Shown here: positions 31,520 through 42,190 of the stretch, piece by piece
Layout: every line of letters starts with the position of its first letter
How positions within the stretch are numbered: the stretch's first letter is position 1
Source: Phytopythium helicoides
Taxonomy: Eukaryota; Oomycota; Peronosporomycetes; Pythiales; Pythiaceae
DNA: 64,000 nucleotides
Assembly (NCBI GenBank): GCA_024867545.1
Contig: JANFNE010000029.1
Coordinates: 516,046-580,045, forward strand
Direction: 5' to 3'
The notes under the pieces: generated by a model
The model's input: the letters and a program-made list of their open reading frames with translations, nothing else
Told to the model about the DNA's origin: nothing
Database searches by the model: none
Made by a program: the position numbers and the translations under genes

Positions 31520-32854
31520 ATGAGCTTCCTGGAGGACGGCGGCGCGACGCTGGACGAGGCGCTGGCCTTTCTCGACGAGTTCTGCGCTCCCTCCGACGCC
31601 CCAAGCGGCCGCCAGAGTCCCCGCGAGCCCCGCAGGCCGAGAGTGCGCGATCCTACCGTCTACGCGCGGCGCCGCGAGCGGAAGAAGCAGGAGCTCGAGG
31701 CGCTGCGTTCGCTCGCGCGGGAGCTCGAGCGGCAGCTGCAGGCGGCGCGGCGCGCGCTCCCGGCGTCTCCGGGCGGCTCGACGGACTCGGACGGCTCGTC
31801 GGGCGACGAGCGCGGCGCGCGGTGGCTCGCGGTGGCCAGGAGCGAGCTGCGGCGCCGCGTGGAGAGCGAGCGCGTGAATCTGCAGCTGCGGGGCGCGCTG
31901 GCGGCGCAGGTCAGGCTGGCGCGCGTGCTGCAGGAGGCCGCGGCGGGGCTTTCGGTAATTTGCGGGGGATTTTGGTGGGATGAGGAGGTGGAGGAGGCTG
32001 ACGAGGGATGGTGGTGGAGCAGGGAGGCGGCAAGATGGACGCGGAATTGGTGGAAAGACCGAGCGACAGCATCTACAGCGCCATGAACGTGGCCAACATC
32101 ACGGAGGAGCTGCGTGCCACGACGGAGCGGCTGTTTGAAGAGGTCATGGCCACGAAGGACGCCACGGACGCGGACGCGGTGCTGAGCGAGTCGAGCATCA
32201 AGGTGGACCCCGTCGTGGGCAAGTACGCAGAGAGCAAGGCGGCTGCCCCGCTCGGCAAGAGCTTCACCACCGTCATGGACATGCTGATGGAGCAGTTCTG
32301 GCAACTCAAGTTCCCTGTGACCGCGTCTGTCAACGGAGAGGTGCGCGCCAATTCTGCCTTTGGGTCCTCGTCGAGCTGAGACTGACGTTGCTGAGGTCGT
32401 GCATTGCAGGACATCCGAGAGAAGCGTCATGATCAGAACGTGACGGTGGACGGAGCGGACGTGCGCTTCCACTGCATCGGAGTCGTGTCCAAGCGCGTGG
32501 TGAACGACTGCCTCGTAGTCACGCATGCCAACCTGCTCTTCCACCCGAGCGGCAATCTTTGCTTCCGCGTTGGCGGGTGGTTCCTGCTGAAAAAGTCACC
32601 CGCAGATGAAAATCTCTGCGTCTTCCGGAGCTGCAGCCGCCTGGCCCTCGGACGTCTGCGGCGATCCGTCGGCGGTCGACAAGGCGAGTCTCAAGCACAT
32701 GCAGTCTGGCGCCATGGCCGCGCTCGGAGCGGCGTCCAAACGCAAGCACCAGAGCGTGCAGCGCAGACTGCTAGTGGAAACAGGGCGAGAGGATCTCGCA
32801 CTGTTGCTCCCTCTCGACGACGGCTCTTTCGATGTGCCTGTGCCTGCAGCGTGA
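31520..32854 (+). CDS. M96 mating-specific-type protein 2 (two introns, frameshifted last exon)
   Basis: Coding sequence is join(31520..31954, 32023..32340, 32410..32854). It starts MSFLEDGGATLDEALAFLDEF, like M96-1, with a bZIP-like basic run RRRERKK and coiled coil. Intron 1 (68 nt, GTAATT donor, GCTGAC branch) has no counterpart in M96-1; intron 2 is at the same place as the M96-1 intron. The last exon keeps NLLFHPSGNLCFRVGGW, then the frame shifts at about 32652, where CCC stands for an expected CC, and resumes as SDVCGDPSAVDK to a normal end at 32854. A single extra C in a homopolymer is the only lesion. GC content is very high. It faces the TIM-barrel gene (convergent) inside the inverted-repeat spacer. 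Confidence 0.68.
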
Positions 32855-33041
32855 AGCTTAGGAGCCCCAAGACTAATGTATTTATCCCTGCTCCGCCAAG
32901 CACACGGTCGTTCCTAGCTTGTCGCCGCTACTTTTGGTTTACGGACGCGCTTTTCACGAGCGGAGGCTGTCAAAGATCTGTCGCTGCTCCTGCGCCTTGG
33001 CGGCACAGAGCGCATCGACGTCGTACGCTTCAACGCTCGTG

Positions 33042-33899
33042 TCAGTCCTGCAGTCTTGGAGCGTACGGAATGGGTCCGTACTCGGGCGTGAAGGTGGCGA
33101 ACGGCCTTGGCGTGCCTCCCGCTGCCTTGTCGGCCTGGAACTCTCTCATCTGCTCTCGCCACACGTCGTTCCAGAGTCTCTGGAAGCGCTCGCTCTCGGT
33201 CCCTGACAGCTCCTCGTCCTCTGGGTGCTCGAGCTGAGCTCGCTGCACCGATCCAACCCTGCCGTGTACGTGTCGGACGTGCGGCACGACCTTCTCCAGC
33301 AGCCACCGCTGGTCCTCGGGCGTGTCCAGCAGCCGCTCGGCCACGAGCACCCAGTGGCTGAAGTCGAGCGTGAGCTGCAGACTCGGCAGCGCCTCGAGCA
33401 GCTCGAGCGTCGGCCAGGGCGAGTAGAAGATGCGTCCTCTGTGCGTCTCGAACGCGAGCTTGTCGTCGCACCCGAGTTGCTGTCCGAGCTCCAGCGCCTG
33501 AGCCAGGAACTCGAGCTGCTGCGCTCGCGACCACCTGTCGCTGCCCGCGTGGACGTTGATGACGACCGGATCGGCCTCCAGGGCGGTCTCCAGCTGCCGG
33601 TGGAGGCGCTCGACCTGCGTCTCGACGCCCTCGAACTGTTGCTGCAGCGCTGCGTCCTCGTAGTCGACCCAGCCGGAGTAGACGCCGGCCACGAGCGCCA
33701 AGCCGCGCTCCTGCAGCACCGAGCGGACGTGGCGGACGCCCCCGAGCGTCTCCAGGTCCGCCAGACTCGCCTCGAGGCCGTCGAAGCCCTGGAGACTAAG
33801 GCGAGACGCCAGGCGCTCGCCGAAGGCCGCGGGAGACGCAGCGCCAAGCACACGGGCCGACGGCGAGCCCCATAGCGAGCGGAAGCACTTGAGCTGCAT
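33042..33899 (-). CDS. Xylose-isomerase-like TIM-barrel protein
   Basis: 285 aa from the ATG at 33899 (MQLKCFRSLWGSP), the usual beginning of this family of small sugar-isomerase-like barrels. Typical strand motifs follow: FDGLEASL, LALVAGVYSG, PVVINVHAGSDRWS, KLAFETHRGR with the metal-site Glu and His, LQLTLDFSHWVLV with the Asp and His, and PHVRHVHGRVGS with HxH. The set matches AP endonuclease family 2/xylose-isomerase-like enzymes, which bind divalent metals and isomerise or epimerise sugars; the substrate is unknown. The frame is open upstream to 34022, but that part lies in the inverted-repeat arm and lacks the family pattern. The start is only about 16 nt inside the spacer, so the whole promoter lies in the right repeat arm. 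Confidence 0.82.
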   Translation of the reverse strand: MQLKCFRSLWGSPSARVLGAASPAAFGERLASRLSLQGFDGLEASLADLETLGGVRHVRSVLQERGLALVAGVYSGWVDYEDAALQQQFEGVETQVERLHRQLETALEADPVVINVHAGSDRWSRAQQLEFLAQALELGQQLGCDDKLAFETHRGRIFYSPWPTLELLEALPSLQLTLDFSHWVLVAERLLDTPEDQRWLLEKVVPHVRHVHGRVGSVQRAQLEHPEDEELSGTESERFQRLWNDVWREQMREFQADKAAGGTPRPFATFTPEYGPIPYAPRLQD

Positions 33900-33914
33900 G
33901 GAGATCGGGAAGGC

Positions 33915-35926
33915 GGAGGTGGCGAGAATGAAGAGACCTTCGCGCGACATTGGAGACACCATGCCCATCAAACGCAAGTTGAAGTGCATCGACCCGCGAG
34001 ATCGAGGAGCTCGTGACCGCAATTGGTGGCCACGAGCTCAGCGAGTTGAGCGACATGAGCCACCTCGAGCTCGACAACTTCGTGAAGAGAAGGGATGAGA
34101 CCAACTAGCCAACAGCGTCGACTTCGTCATCGGCATCAGCTTGCCGTCACCCGCATCACCTCATCCGACAGACAGACACGTGGACCGACTGGAGACGGCA
34201 CCGACTGACTGACGCGAGACCAACTGCACTACTGTTGCACTGCAGGCAGAGATTCGCGGGAGCAGGAAGTCGCTGACTCTGGGAGCAACATGTACGTGCA
34301 GCCACCGCATCAACTGCATCAGCAATCTGGGAGAACACTTGATGAGTAGTTAGTTGCACGAAAACAAATACATAGACTACTCCCGATCTGCAGCCGACTT
34401 CCAGTCGAGACCCGTGGCATTGAGGACGAGAAAAGTTGGAGCTCCCACGGAGATCTATTTTGCCGCTCGGAGGCGAAAGCACCCAGGCATGCACCATCAG
34501 AAACTACGACATGGCGGGAAAACCAACTTCTCCGTTTCTTCGGTATCGCTGAGCCTGCAGCAATATCCTGCCTCAAAGTCCGTGTTCGCAGGTACAAACA
34601 AACTCGGGTTTCGCCACAAAATGCTTCCACTCGATAGCAAACATGCAGCTTCAGCACATGAAACAAATATCCCTCCCAACACTTCCATCGACTAGGAATT
34701 GTCTCGTGCTGACGCCAACACGAATACGAACCAGGTGCCTCCTCCTGCAGTCGCTCTCGGATTCTACGAGGTCCCGACATCCATGCCAAGACACACACCC
34801 ACAAGCTGTGCGCCACAGCACACACCAAGCGTCGTCGACTAGTGTGAATGCTGCTCTCTGCTATGCGCACGCACTCACCGCCGACACCTCGCTTCCGTCC
34901 AGTCATTCAATATCTGTGATACAGAATGCGCGACTGCGATCTCTCTGTCCTCTCGCGTGCTGCTTGCTCGTGCTGCTTGCTCGTGCTGCTTGCTCGTATC
35001 GCATCTCTCCTCTCGCTCTTCTCGCAAAGCTCTTCTCGCAAGACTCTTCTGCATACCTCCGCGCCGTTTTCATGACATGAAACTCTCATTCGCGATGGAA
35101 CCTTCGTCGAGCGGCGCGCGCTGGTCGGTACCCACGTCCACTTGCAGTTGCTTGCTACGCGTGACCACCGCAGACAGACACACGGAACCTCGCTCGCAGA
35201 TTGACGAGTGGACGTTCGTGGAGCGCCGTCCGCCGTCCCCCACAGAAGCAGAAAAGCAGAAAGCAGAAAAGGAGAAAGCAGAAAAGGAGAAAGCAGAGGA
35301 GAACCCCTTGATCCTAACGTTTCTCATTGCCACGGATCGAACGGGTCGCGGAACGGTGCCACACGGAAACTCATATCACCACTAGCGAAGCGAAGCAATC
35401 ACATATGCACACACACACACAACCATCACATCTCCCCTGGTCGAGAGTCACGTTTGGTCGCCGATCGCGACTCGCGTGTACATCGCTGGCTTGGGTTTAA
35501 CATTCCATGCAGACGGGCGACGCATAGAGCAGAGAGATCACTCAGCTGAGCTTCACGCAGGCGCAGCACGCGAAAGAGGCGGCGATCCCGCTCCGTTCCT
35601 CGCGTCGACCCACACACCGAGAAGGAGCGGAAGGATCTTCTAGATCAGCGCGGAGCGGACGGACCAGAGCGGTCGACCCATCGATCCATCGAGGATTGCC
35701 CAAACGCAGACGGACGGACGAGGAGGGACGGATGCGTCTGGAGTCGCGAGCGCTAGCAACGCGCGAGCTTCAAGGGAGTCTTCGCCTGTCGACTGACCAC
35801 TCCGAACTCGCTCGAGCCTGTCTCCACGATTCGGTCGGACGGCATGACGATCGGCCGAGACACTCACGGGTTCAGGAGCCGCGAGTACGTCAATCTGTGG
35901 GGCTGTGGTTGGTCGTGCGGGCGTCA
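33915..35926. repeat. Right arm of the ~2-kb inverted repeat
   Basis: Reverse-complement partner of 29271-31276, separated by a 2.64-kb spacer holding M96-2 and the TIM-barrel gene. Compared with the left arm it has one fewer GCGAGAAGAG-type unit, more copies of the TGCTGCTTGCTCG run (about 34960-34998), a longer GAAAAGCAGAAAGCAG-type tract (35245-35300) and a shorter (CA)n run (35407-35422). It forms the upstream region of the TIM-barrel gene. Confidence 0.9.
33983..34108 (+). CDS. Coding-like fragment in right repeat arm
   Basis: The plus-strand frame following a TGA reads STREIEELVTAIGGHELSE then LSDMSHLELDNFVKRRDETN and stops at 34106-34108. It corresponds to the left-arm fragment but ends earlier. 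No ATG is in frame. It is divergently placed with respect to the TIM-barrel gene. It may be a conserved terminal exon of an unrecognised gene or a fossil. Confidence 0.35.
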   Translation, partial: SASTREIEELVTAIGGHELSELSDMSHLELDNFVKRRDETN

Positions 35927-37166
35927 CGTAGGACGCGGACGCGAGTCAGACGACGCGGCCGCACGGACCGCAGCGATTGCTAACGGAGACTGTGGCTGCG
36001 GCTGCGGCCGCGCGGACGTGTGGATGTGTGGTCGCGACTCGTTTGTAGTATGCCGTGGTATGACGCGGAGCCGTGGCCGGTCGCAGGTAAACATGATGCG
36101 GATCAGACCTCTGCGGACTTGCGACCGCGCACTGAAGATTTTTGAAGTCAGCACGAGTCGGAAATTTGCTGTTTGTACCGTACTGTAAACTACGCGTACA
36201 GTACTCGTTGGATAGTCGACAGCTGTTATATGGTTTGTAACTGCCTTCTAGTGTATTGGATTCAGTATGTAGTTGCTCGCGGATCGCCACAACGAGCGTA
36301 ATTTTACACGTTCATTCGTAATTTACACATGTTGAAGTGATCTGGCATATCCAAGCAATGTTTCGAAAAACACGTCACATCTACGGTATAAAGGGGACGA
36401 TGGGCCACCGCAGCTCGCCGATGACTACAGTACGCTAAGCTCACGCGACGCCAATTGGCCCAATGCGCAGCCAGCGCGGACCTGCGCTGGCGCGTACTCA
36501 CGGCAGAGCGCGCGGCGTGCCAGTGCTACCCTCGGCCCGCAGAGACTGGAGAAATCATTAGCCAGACGCAAGGAGACTGTGTAGGTACGGCGCGCCGCCG
36601 CCAGCAGTGCGCCTCGCCCCGTTTGACCAACGCGGCTGGCCCCCAGCTCAGCTGCCGTACAGTACTCACCGCAGGCGTCCACGGATGTCGCTCACTGGTT
36701 CGGGGCTGGTCAGCGGCAGCAGCAGCGGCGGCGCGCGCTGGCGCTGAACGCCGTTGCAGCAACGCGTGCGGCACCGCACTCGGGTGATTTCTGGGTTGTC
36801 GGGCCGCACACTGTGGACGGAGGGGGCTGTCTACGGTACAGCGCATACCGTAGACGTCTAAATTTCGAAAGGAGATGCGTTCCCAATGGCGCGCTTCCAT
36901 ACAGTTTCCGTGTCAAGGCGCGCGTACTGTAGATAGCTCGTGGACGCCCTCGCCTGCTCTTCTCTCCCTCACAGTGGGACGGCGAGGCAACCCACCGATG
37001 GCGCGCCCGTCGCTCCTTCTCGTCCGCGCGGACGGTCCGCGTCCGCGTCCGCATCCGCGCGTCCGGGGCCGGCCACGGTCTCTTCAGGTTCCAATTCGCT
37101 CCGTGGGCCGCACGTTGCGTTCTCTGTCACGGTCCGCGCCGTCCACATACATCCGCACATACAATC
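35927..37166. other. Intergenic region upstream of the HSF gene
   Basis: 1.24 kb with no supported gene. It contains GC-rich simple repeats: GGCTGCGGCTGCGGC near 35994-36009, a GCAGCAGCAGCGGCGG run near 36716-36733, and GTCCGC hexamers at 37036-37062 just before the HSF leader. The open frames here are composition artefacts on both strands. Confidence 0.4.
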
Positions 37167-37931
37167 ATGAGTTTGAGCCACGGGCACAGCCACAGCCAGC
37201 CACCCAAGGACGTGGCGCCGTTCCTCAAGTCGCTGCGGTTGATGCTCGAGACCGAGAGTCCCGAGGTGCTGCGGTGGACGGACGACGGCCGTGCGTTCGA
37301 GATCCACGACATGGCGCGCATGATGGCAGAGGTGCTGCCCAAGTACTTCAAGCACTGCAAGTACACGAGCTTCCAGCGGCAGCTCAACTACTTCAGCTTC
37401 CGCAAGTGGACCAAGTCCAAGGCCGTCGTCTGCACCTTTAGCAACGACTTCTTCCGCCGCGACCAGCCGGAGCTCGCCTGGCGCATCACGCGCAAGAAGT
37501 CCGCGTCATCAGGGGTCCACAGCGTCCACAGCGTGCACAGTCACCCGTACGCGCGTCCGCAGCTGCCTCGGCCGGCCGTCAAGCGTCTGGACGCCAGCCC
37601 CGTGGCCGTCCACGCGCACCACCAGCAGCTCTGGCGACGTCCGAGCATGTCGCTGCCGCTGCCGTTCTCGCTGCCTCTGCCGTCGTCGTCGACTACCGCG
37701 AGCCCAATGCGGCGCTTCTACCAGTCGCAGCAGCCGAGTCTGACGTACTCGCCGCTCACCATCTCGACGAACGTCCCTGTGGCTAATGACCACGCCGAGC
37801 CGCTCGACTGGATGATCGACTGCCTGCTGCCACCGGCCGAGCGCGCCGAGGACGCCGGCAGCTACGGCTGCTACGCGTACGGAGCGTCCGCAGACCCCAA
37901 GATGGGCTACGTGGCGTCGCTGTCCATGTGA
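37167..37931 (+). CDS. Heat-shock-factor-type DNA-binding protein
   Basis: 254 aa from the ATG at 37167. Residues about 15-110 form the HSF winged-helix domain: PFLKSLRLMLETES, VLRWTDDGRAFEIHD, then the recognition helix YTSFQRQLNYFSFRKW, ending at DFFRRDQPELAWRITRKK. The domain normally binds nGAAn heat-shock elements in the nucleus. No heptad-repeat trimerisation region is evident after it. The C-terminal half is a low-complexity region (SVHSVHSHPYARPQLP, a Ser/Pro/Leu tract) ending in PLDWMIDCLLPP, an acidic-hydrophobic patch that could be an activation segment. Oomycetes have many such short HSF proteins. No intron is needed. Confidence 0.9.
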   Translation: MSLSHGHSHSQPPKDVAPFLKSLRLMLETESPEVLRWTDDGRAFEIHDMARMMAEVLPKYFKHCKYTSFQRQLNYFSFRKWTKSKAVVCTFSNDFFRRDQPELAWRITRKKSASSGVHSVHSVHSHPYARPQLPRPAVKRLDASPVAVHAHHQQLWRRPSMSLPLPFSLPLPSSSTTASPMRRFYQSQQPSLTYSPLTISTNVPVANDHAEPLDWMIDCLLPPAERAEDAGSYGCYAYGASADPKMGYVASLSM

Positions 37932-38189
37932 AGTTGGCGGTGGTCGTGAGCGTCGAGTGCGTGAATTAGTCGCGTCCTGTATACTGAAGTGCCTGCGTGA
38001 GCCATCAATAACACAATAGCCGCCTTGGAGGCTCGGTCCATGGCGATTTGCCGCGATCTTTGCGTCTTGACAGTGTCCACCAGCTGCAGACGGCTGCCAC
38101 GGCCGCTTGCCATCGGTTTCTCAAGTTGAAGCCATCACGTCAGGGTGAGCGACGGCAACTCGGGCTTGGTCTCACATACTAAAACCCTT

Positions 38190-38270
38190 CTGACCAATCA
38201 GAGCGCACGTCCCACAGTATCCTTGATTATGACTGGTCCAATCCATGCGTCCTGCGCTCCCATTGGTCCA
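38190..38270 (+). promoter_or_regulatory. CCAAT-box cluster upstream of the ABCC gene
   Basis: Three CCAAT or ATTGG words lie within 75 nt: CCAAT at 38194 and 38238 and ATTGG at 38262, 125-195 nt before the ATG at 38390. This spacing suits binding of NF-Y-type factors in a TATA-less promoter. The rest of the 37932-38389 gap holds the HSF 3' flank and nothing else recognisable. Confidence 0.45.
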
Positions 38271-38389
38271 AACCACCACGTCCAACCGTCGCGAGCCGAT
38301 CTTCCGCCATCACTTCCTCATCAGCGCAGTCAGTAGCTCCGCAGCGGTCCCTGGACGTCCTCAGTGCGAGTTTGGCGACGTCAGAGGCC

Positions 38390-41300
38390 ATGGGGGCCGA
38401 CCGAGGGCTACTGGGGCCTTCCGTGGCTCGCTACGGCTCTGTGGACGCTCCGAGCAAGAAGCGGTTCACGGAGGATCTTCGACTGGCGAGTTTCGCGTCC
38501 AGGCTGCTGTTCAGCTATGCGGAGCCGTTGATGGCGGAGGCGGCGACTCGCCAGCTCTCGACGGACGAGTTGTGGGCTCTGGACGGCCAGGACGAGGCTA
38601 CGGAGGCGTACAGAGTCTTCAAGAGGGCCTTTGAGTCAAGTACGAGCGTTGGAGCCGCCATTCTCAAGACGTACGGATGGAGGATCTTCGCGTGTGGCAT
38701 GGGGGAGCTGTTTGCGGCCTCGTGCGTGCTGTTTGCCCCTGTTGTGCTGCACCATGTCGTGGACGCGCTGACGACGCCGCAGGCGCTAGACGTAGTCGAC
38801 TTGTCCCAGTGGCTCGGCGTTTTCTTCGCGTCCAGACTGCTCAGCGCCGTTGTGGCCTCGCAAGCGCAGTTCCTCACCGAGATTGTGTCCATGCAGGCCA
38901 GCGTCGCGCTCAAAGCGCTTCTCTTTGACAAGGTTCTGCGCAGTACGAGCACATCAACGGAAGGGGACACTGCAGGCGCGGACATTGTCAACCTCTACAC
39001 CACCGACGTGATGAACTTGCTTTGGGCTGCGTTCCAGATCAACAGCGTTTGGGTGATGCCGCTGCAGATCACCGCCGTCATCTACATGCTTTACTCGGTC
39101 ATCGGTGTCGCGGCGTTTGCGGGACTTGCCATGATCGGGCTGTCTATGGCCGCCAGCTTTGTCATTGCCATGTTCACCGGCAAGGCGTACATGCAAATCA
39201 TGGAGCGCAAGGACGCTCGCATGCGCCTGATGAAGGAGGTATTTGGTGCCATTCAAGTCGTCAAGCTCAACGCGTGGGAGCCCAAGTTTTCCAGCAAGAT
39301 TGCGGCGCTGCGCTCGACGGAGCTGCGTGCGGTCGCGAGGTACTTGTATCTTGGAGCGGCATCTACTACTGTGCTCTGGGGATCGCCGCTGTTCGTCTCC
39401 ATGATGTCATTTGCTGTTTACTCACTAGTGATGGGACACTCGCTCACAGCTGCCAAGGTATTTACGTCGTTAGCGCTATTTAATGCAATTCGGGACCCCC
39501 TGCAAACGCTGCCGACGGTGATTCAGCAATGCATTCAAGCCAAGGTATCTCTGAACCGCATCGAGGAATACCTGAACCTGGATGAAGTCGATCAAGGAAA
39601 TGTGATCCATGACGATCCATCGCAGCCAGCAGATATCGCCGTATCAGTTCAAAACAGCTCGTTCGTTTGGGTACGGGCAGCAAATACGTCAACAACTAGT
39701 CCGACAGAGGAAGCAGAAATCGGTGCCAAACCAATCCTGAAGAACGTAAACCTCGACATTCGGCAAGGTGATTTCGTCGTTATCGAGGGAAGCGTTGGTG
39801 CGGGCAAGTCGTCTCTATGCTCTGCACTTCTCGGAGACATGCACAAACTCTCTGGCAGCGTGCTTGTGCGAGGCCGTGTGGCGTACTATTCACAGCAACC
39901 GTGGATTCAGAACATGACGTTGCGCGACAACATTTTATTCGGCAGCGAATATGACCCAGTCCGGTACCAGCGGGTGCTAGACGCCTGCTGTTTGCTGCCA
40001 GATCTCGATCAACTCCCGGGGCGAGACCTAACTGAGATCGGGCAAAAAGGTGTCAACCTGTCAGGTGGCCAAAAAGCGCGCGTGTGCTTGGCTCGCGCGT
40101 GCTACGCTGACGCAGACGTTCTTATCCTCGACTCACCACTGGCCGCAGTTGATACGGTGGTACAAGGAGAAATCTTTCGGAAGTGTATCTGCGGACTGCT
40201 TCGAGAAAAAACTGTGCTGCTCGTGACCCACATCCCCGATGTTTTGGCTTCAAGTGGTGTGAATTGCCGGATAACAGTTGAAGACAAGAAGATTGATTTC
40301 GTGAGACGCGTAGATGCTGCTCCTCGATCCTCCGTATTGGTCGAAGAACCACGTATCAACAAAAAAGTGGATAGCGGCGACGCATTCCACTCCGCTCACC
40401 AAGTGGACGCAGGGAAATTTGTCGAAGAAGAGGACCGATTTGAAGGCCGCGTGTCCGTATCTGTTTTTCTTCAGTACCTCCGAGCTATTGGGGGCTTTCC
40501 GGTTTGTTTGTTTATCTTGGTTATCCAGGGATTGTGGCAAGCACTTCAAGTTTGTAGCGACTTGTGGCTCAGCCACTGGACAGGTCATAAGGGGGAGCCG
40601 AGAGCCTACGACTATGAAACTGCGTCGTACTACTTGAGTGTTTATGCTGCATTGGGGCTAGCCAGTGTGCTGATGGTCGTGATACGAGCATTTGCGGTTC
40701 CACGTGCTGGTCTCCGAGCTTCTCGAACTTTATTCGACGGAATGAACCGTGCTATGCTAAAGGCCCCTCTCCATTTCTTCGACTCTAACCCGATCGGCCG
40801 AATCATGAACCGCTTTGGTGATGATATTGCTTCGGTCGACTTTGGACTTCCGACAGCATTCAGTGGTACTTTAGCGTCTGCCTTCTTCACGGCAACGCAG
40901 CTGGCTACTGCGGTGTACATGGTCAACTTTCTTGGCGTCTTGGTTCTGCCACTCGTGTTCATTTACGTCCGGGTTGCCAGCTTTTATTTGGTGCCATCTC
41001 GGGAATCATCACGGTTGTGGAAGGTGTCTTCGTCACCCGTCCTCAGTTATATCTCTGAAACAGAGCAGGGTGTTACTGTTCTCCGAGCATTCGGTTCAAA
41101 GTACGTTGAGCGAGCGGTTGCAGAGAACTTTACGCGGATCAACGCAGTCAACAGGGTCTGGTATGTTTTCACCGTCACAGCGCAGTGGTTTCAGCTTCGA
41201 ATGCAGTTGATTGGCTGCGGTGTCATCATTGTGGTTGTCTCGGCCCTTATTTACCTCCGCGAGGTGCTTTCGCCTGGTCTGGTAGGTCTTGCTTTCACAT

Positions 41301-42190
41301 ACGCACTCAGCGTTGATGCTGGATTGGCCGTCTTGGTACGCTGGTGGGGGTGGATTGAGATTGCAATGGTCAGTCCGGAGCGCATTCTCGAGTACACAGC
41401 CGTCCCCAGTGAAGGAATGTCTTCGACTGTGATTATTGAGCCTATCGAACAGTGGCCAGCTCGCGGTACTCTGATCTTCGATCAAGCTACGTTCAGATAC
41501 ACCCCGGAAGGCTCCGATATTCTCAAGGCGGTGTCCTTTGAAATTGGAGACCGAGAAAAGATTGGTATCGTTGGACGCACAGGAGCGGGCAAATCGAGTC
41601 TCACGATGGCGCTGTTCCGAACGACCGAGTTAGTCTCCGGACGAATTCTGATCGACGGCATCGACATTGCATCTGTCCCGCTGCAAACGCTGCGATCTCG
41701 ACTTTCGATCATCCCACAGTCACCCGTGTTGTTCAAAGGGTCTCTGCGTGCTTTTATGGACCCGTTTGACGAGTTCACTGACGCAGATCTGTGGTCGGCG
41801 CTGGAAAAGGTGGATCTGAAGGCACGAATTAGGGAGCTGGATGGCCAGCTATCGTACGAACTCGCTGAAAACGGTGATAACTTTAGCGTCGGAGAGCGGC
41901 AACTAATGTGCATGGCGCGCGCAGTCCTGAAACAAACACGGATTGTGATCATGGACGAGGCTACAGCATCTATCGACCATGCAACCGAGCGAAAGCTGCA
42001 AGAGATGATCGTACGGGACTTTGGGGACGCCACGGTGATAACGATTGCTCACCGACTGGCCACGGTCATGGCAGCAGATCGCATCCTCGTGCTGCACGGC
42101 GGCTGCGTCGTGGAGTTTGACACGCCGCAGAGGCTGCTGGCCAAGTCAGACGGCATGTTCTCCCAACTCGCGAAAGAGGGCGGCTACTAA
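38390..42190 (+). CDS. ABC transporter subfamily C (MRP-type)
   Basis: 1266 aa from the first ATG in frame at 38390 (MGADRGLLGPS); the frame opens a few codons upstream at a TTG. Order is TMD1-NBD1-TMD2-NBD2, without an extra TMD0, as in short ABCC pumps. NBD1 has Walker A GSVGAGKSS (about residue 470), signature LSGGQKARVCLARA and Walker B VLILDSPLAAVD. The DSPLAAVD form lacks the catalytic Glu, the usual ABCC asymmetry. NBD2 has GRTGAGKSS (about 1065), the variant signature FSVGERQLMCMARA, Walker B VIMDEATASID and the AHRLATV H-loop. Such pumps export glutathione or other organic anion conjugates and drugs across the plasma or vacuolar membrane. It is an intact single exon. Confidence 0.93.
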   Translation: MGADRGLLGPSVARYGSVDAPSKKRFTEDLRLASFASRLLFSYAEPLMAEAATRQLSTDELWALDGQDEATEAYRVFKRAFESSTSVGAAILKTYGWRIFACGMGELFAASCVLFAPVVLHHVVDALTTPQALDVVDLSQWLGVFFASRLLSAVVASQAQFLTEIVSMQASVALKALLFDKVLRSTSTSTEGDTAGADIVNLYTTDVMNLLWAAFQINSVWVMPLQITAVIYMLYSVIGVAAFAGLAMIGLSMAASFVIAMFTGKAYMQIMERKDARMRLMKEVFGAIQVVKLNAWEPKFSSKIAALRSTELRAVARYLYLGAASTTVLWGSPLFVSMMSFAVYSLVMGHSLTAAKVFTSLALFNAIRDPLQTLPTVIQQCIQAKVSLNRIEEYLNLDEVDQGNVIHDDPSQPADIAVSVQNSSFVWVRAANTSTTSPTEEAEIGAKPILKNVNLDIRQGDFVVIEGSVGAGKSSLCSALLGDMHKLSGSVLVRGRVAYYSQQPWIQNMTLRDNILFGSEYDPVRYQRVLDACCLLPDLDQLPGRDLTEIGQKGVNLSGGQKARVCLARACYADADVLILDSPLAAVDTVVQGEIFRKCICGLLREKTVLLVTHIPDVLASSGVNCRITVEDKKIDFVRRVDAAPRSSVLVEEPRINKKVDSGDAFHSAHQVDAGKFVEEEDRFEGRVSVSVFLQYLRAIGGFPVCLFILVIQGLWQALQVCSDLWLSHWTGHKGEPRAYDYETASYYLSVYAALGLASVLMVVIRAFAVPRAGLRASRTLFDGMNRAMLKAPLHFFDSNPIGRIMNRFGDDIASVDFGLPTAFSGTLASAFFTATQLATAVYMVNFLGVLVLPLVFIYVRVASFYLVPSRESSRLWKVSSSPVLSYISETEQGVTVLRAFGSKYVERAVAENFTRINAVNRVWYVFTVTAQWFQLRMQLIGCGVIIVVVSALIYLREVLSPGLVGLAFTYALSVDAGLAVLVRWWGWIEIAMVSPERILEYTAVPSEGMSSTVIIEPIEQWPARGTLIFDQATFRYTPEGSDILKAVSFEIGDREKIGIVGRTGAGKSSLTMALFRTTELVSGRILIDGIDIASVPLQTLRSRLSIIPQSPVLFKGSLRAFMDPFDEFTDADLWSALEKVDLKARIRELDGQLSYELAENGDNFSVGERQLMCMARAVLKQTRIVIMDEATASIDHATERKLQEMIVRDFGDATVITIAHRLATVMAADRILVLHGGCVVEFDTPQRLLAKSDGMFSQLAKEGGY

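Noticed and set aside
38372..38389. Upstream extension of the ABCC gene
   Set aside because: It begins at TTG. The first ATG in frame is 38390. The same applies to 3260 (GTG) for BT1-1, 15812 (TTG) for permease 1, 1756 (TTG) for the small basic protein and 52345 (TTG) for the transposase.
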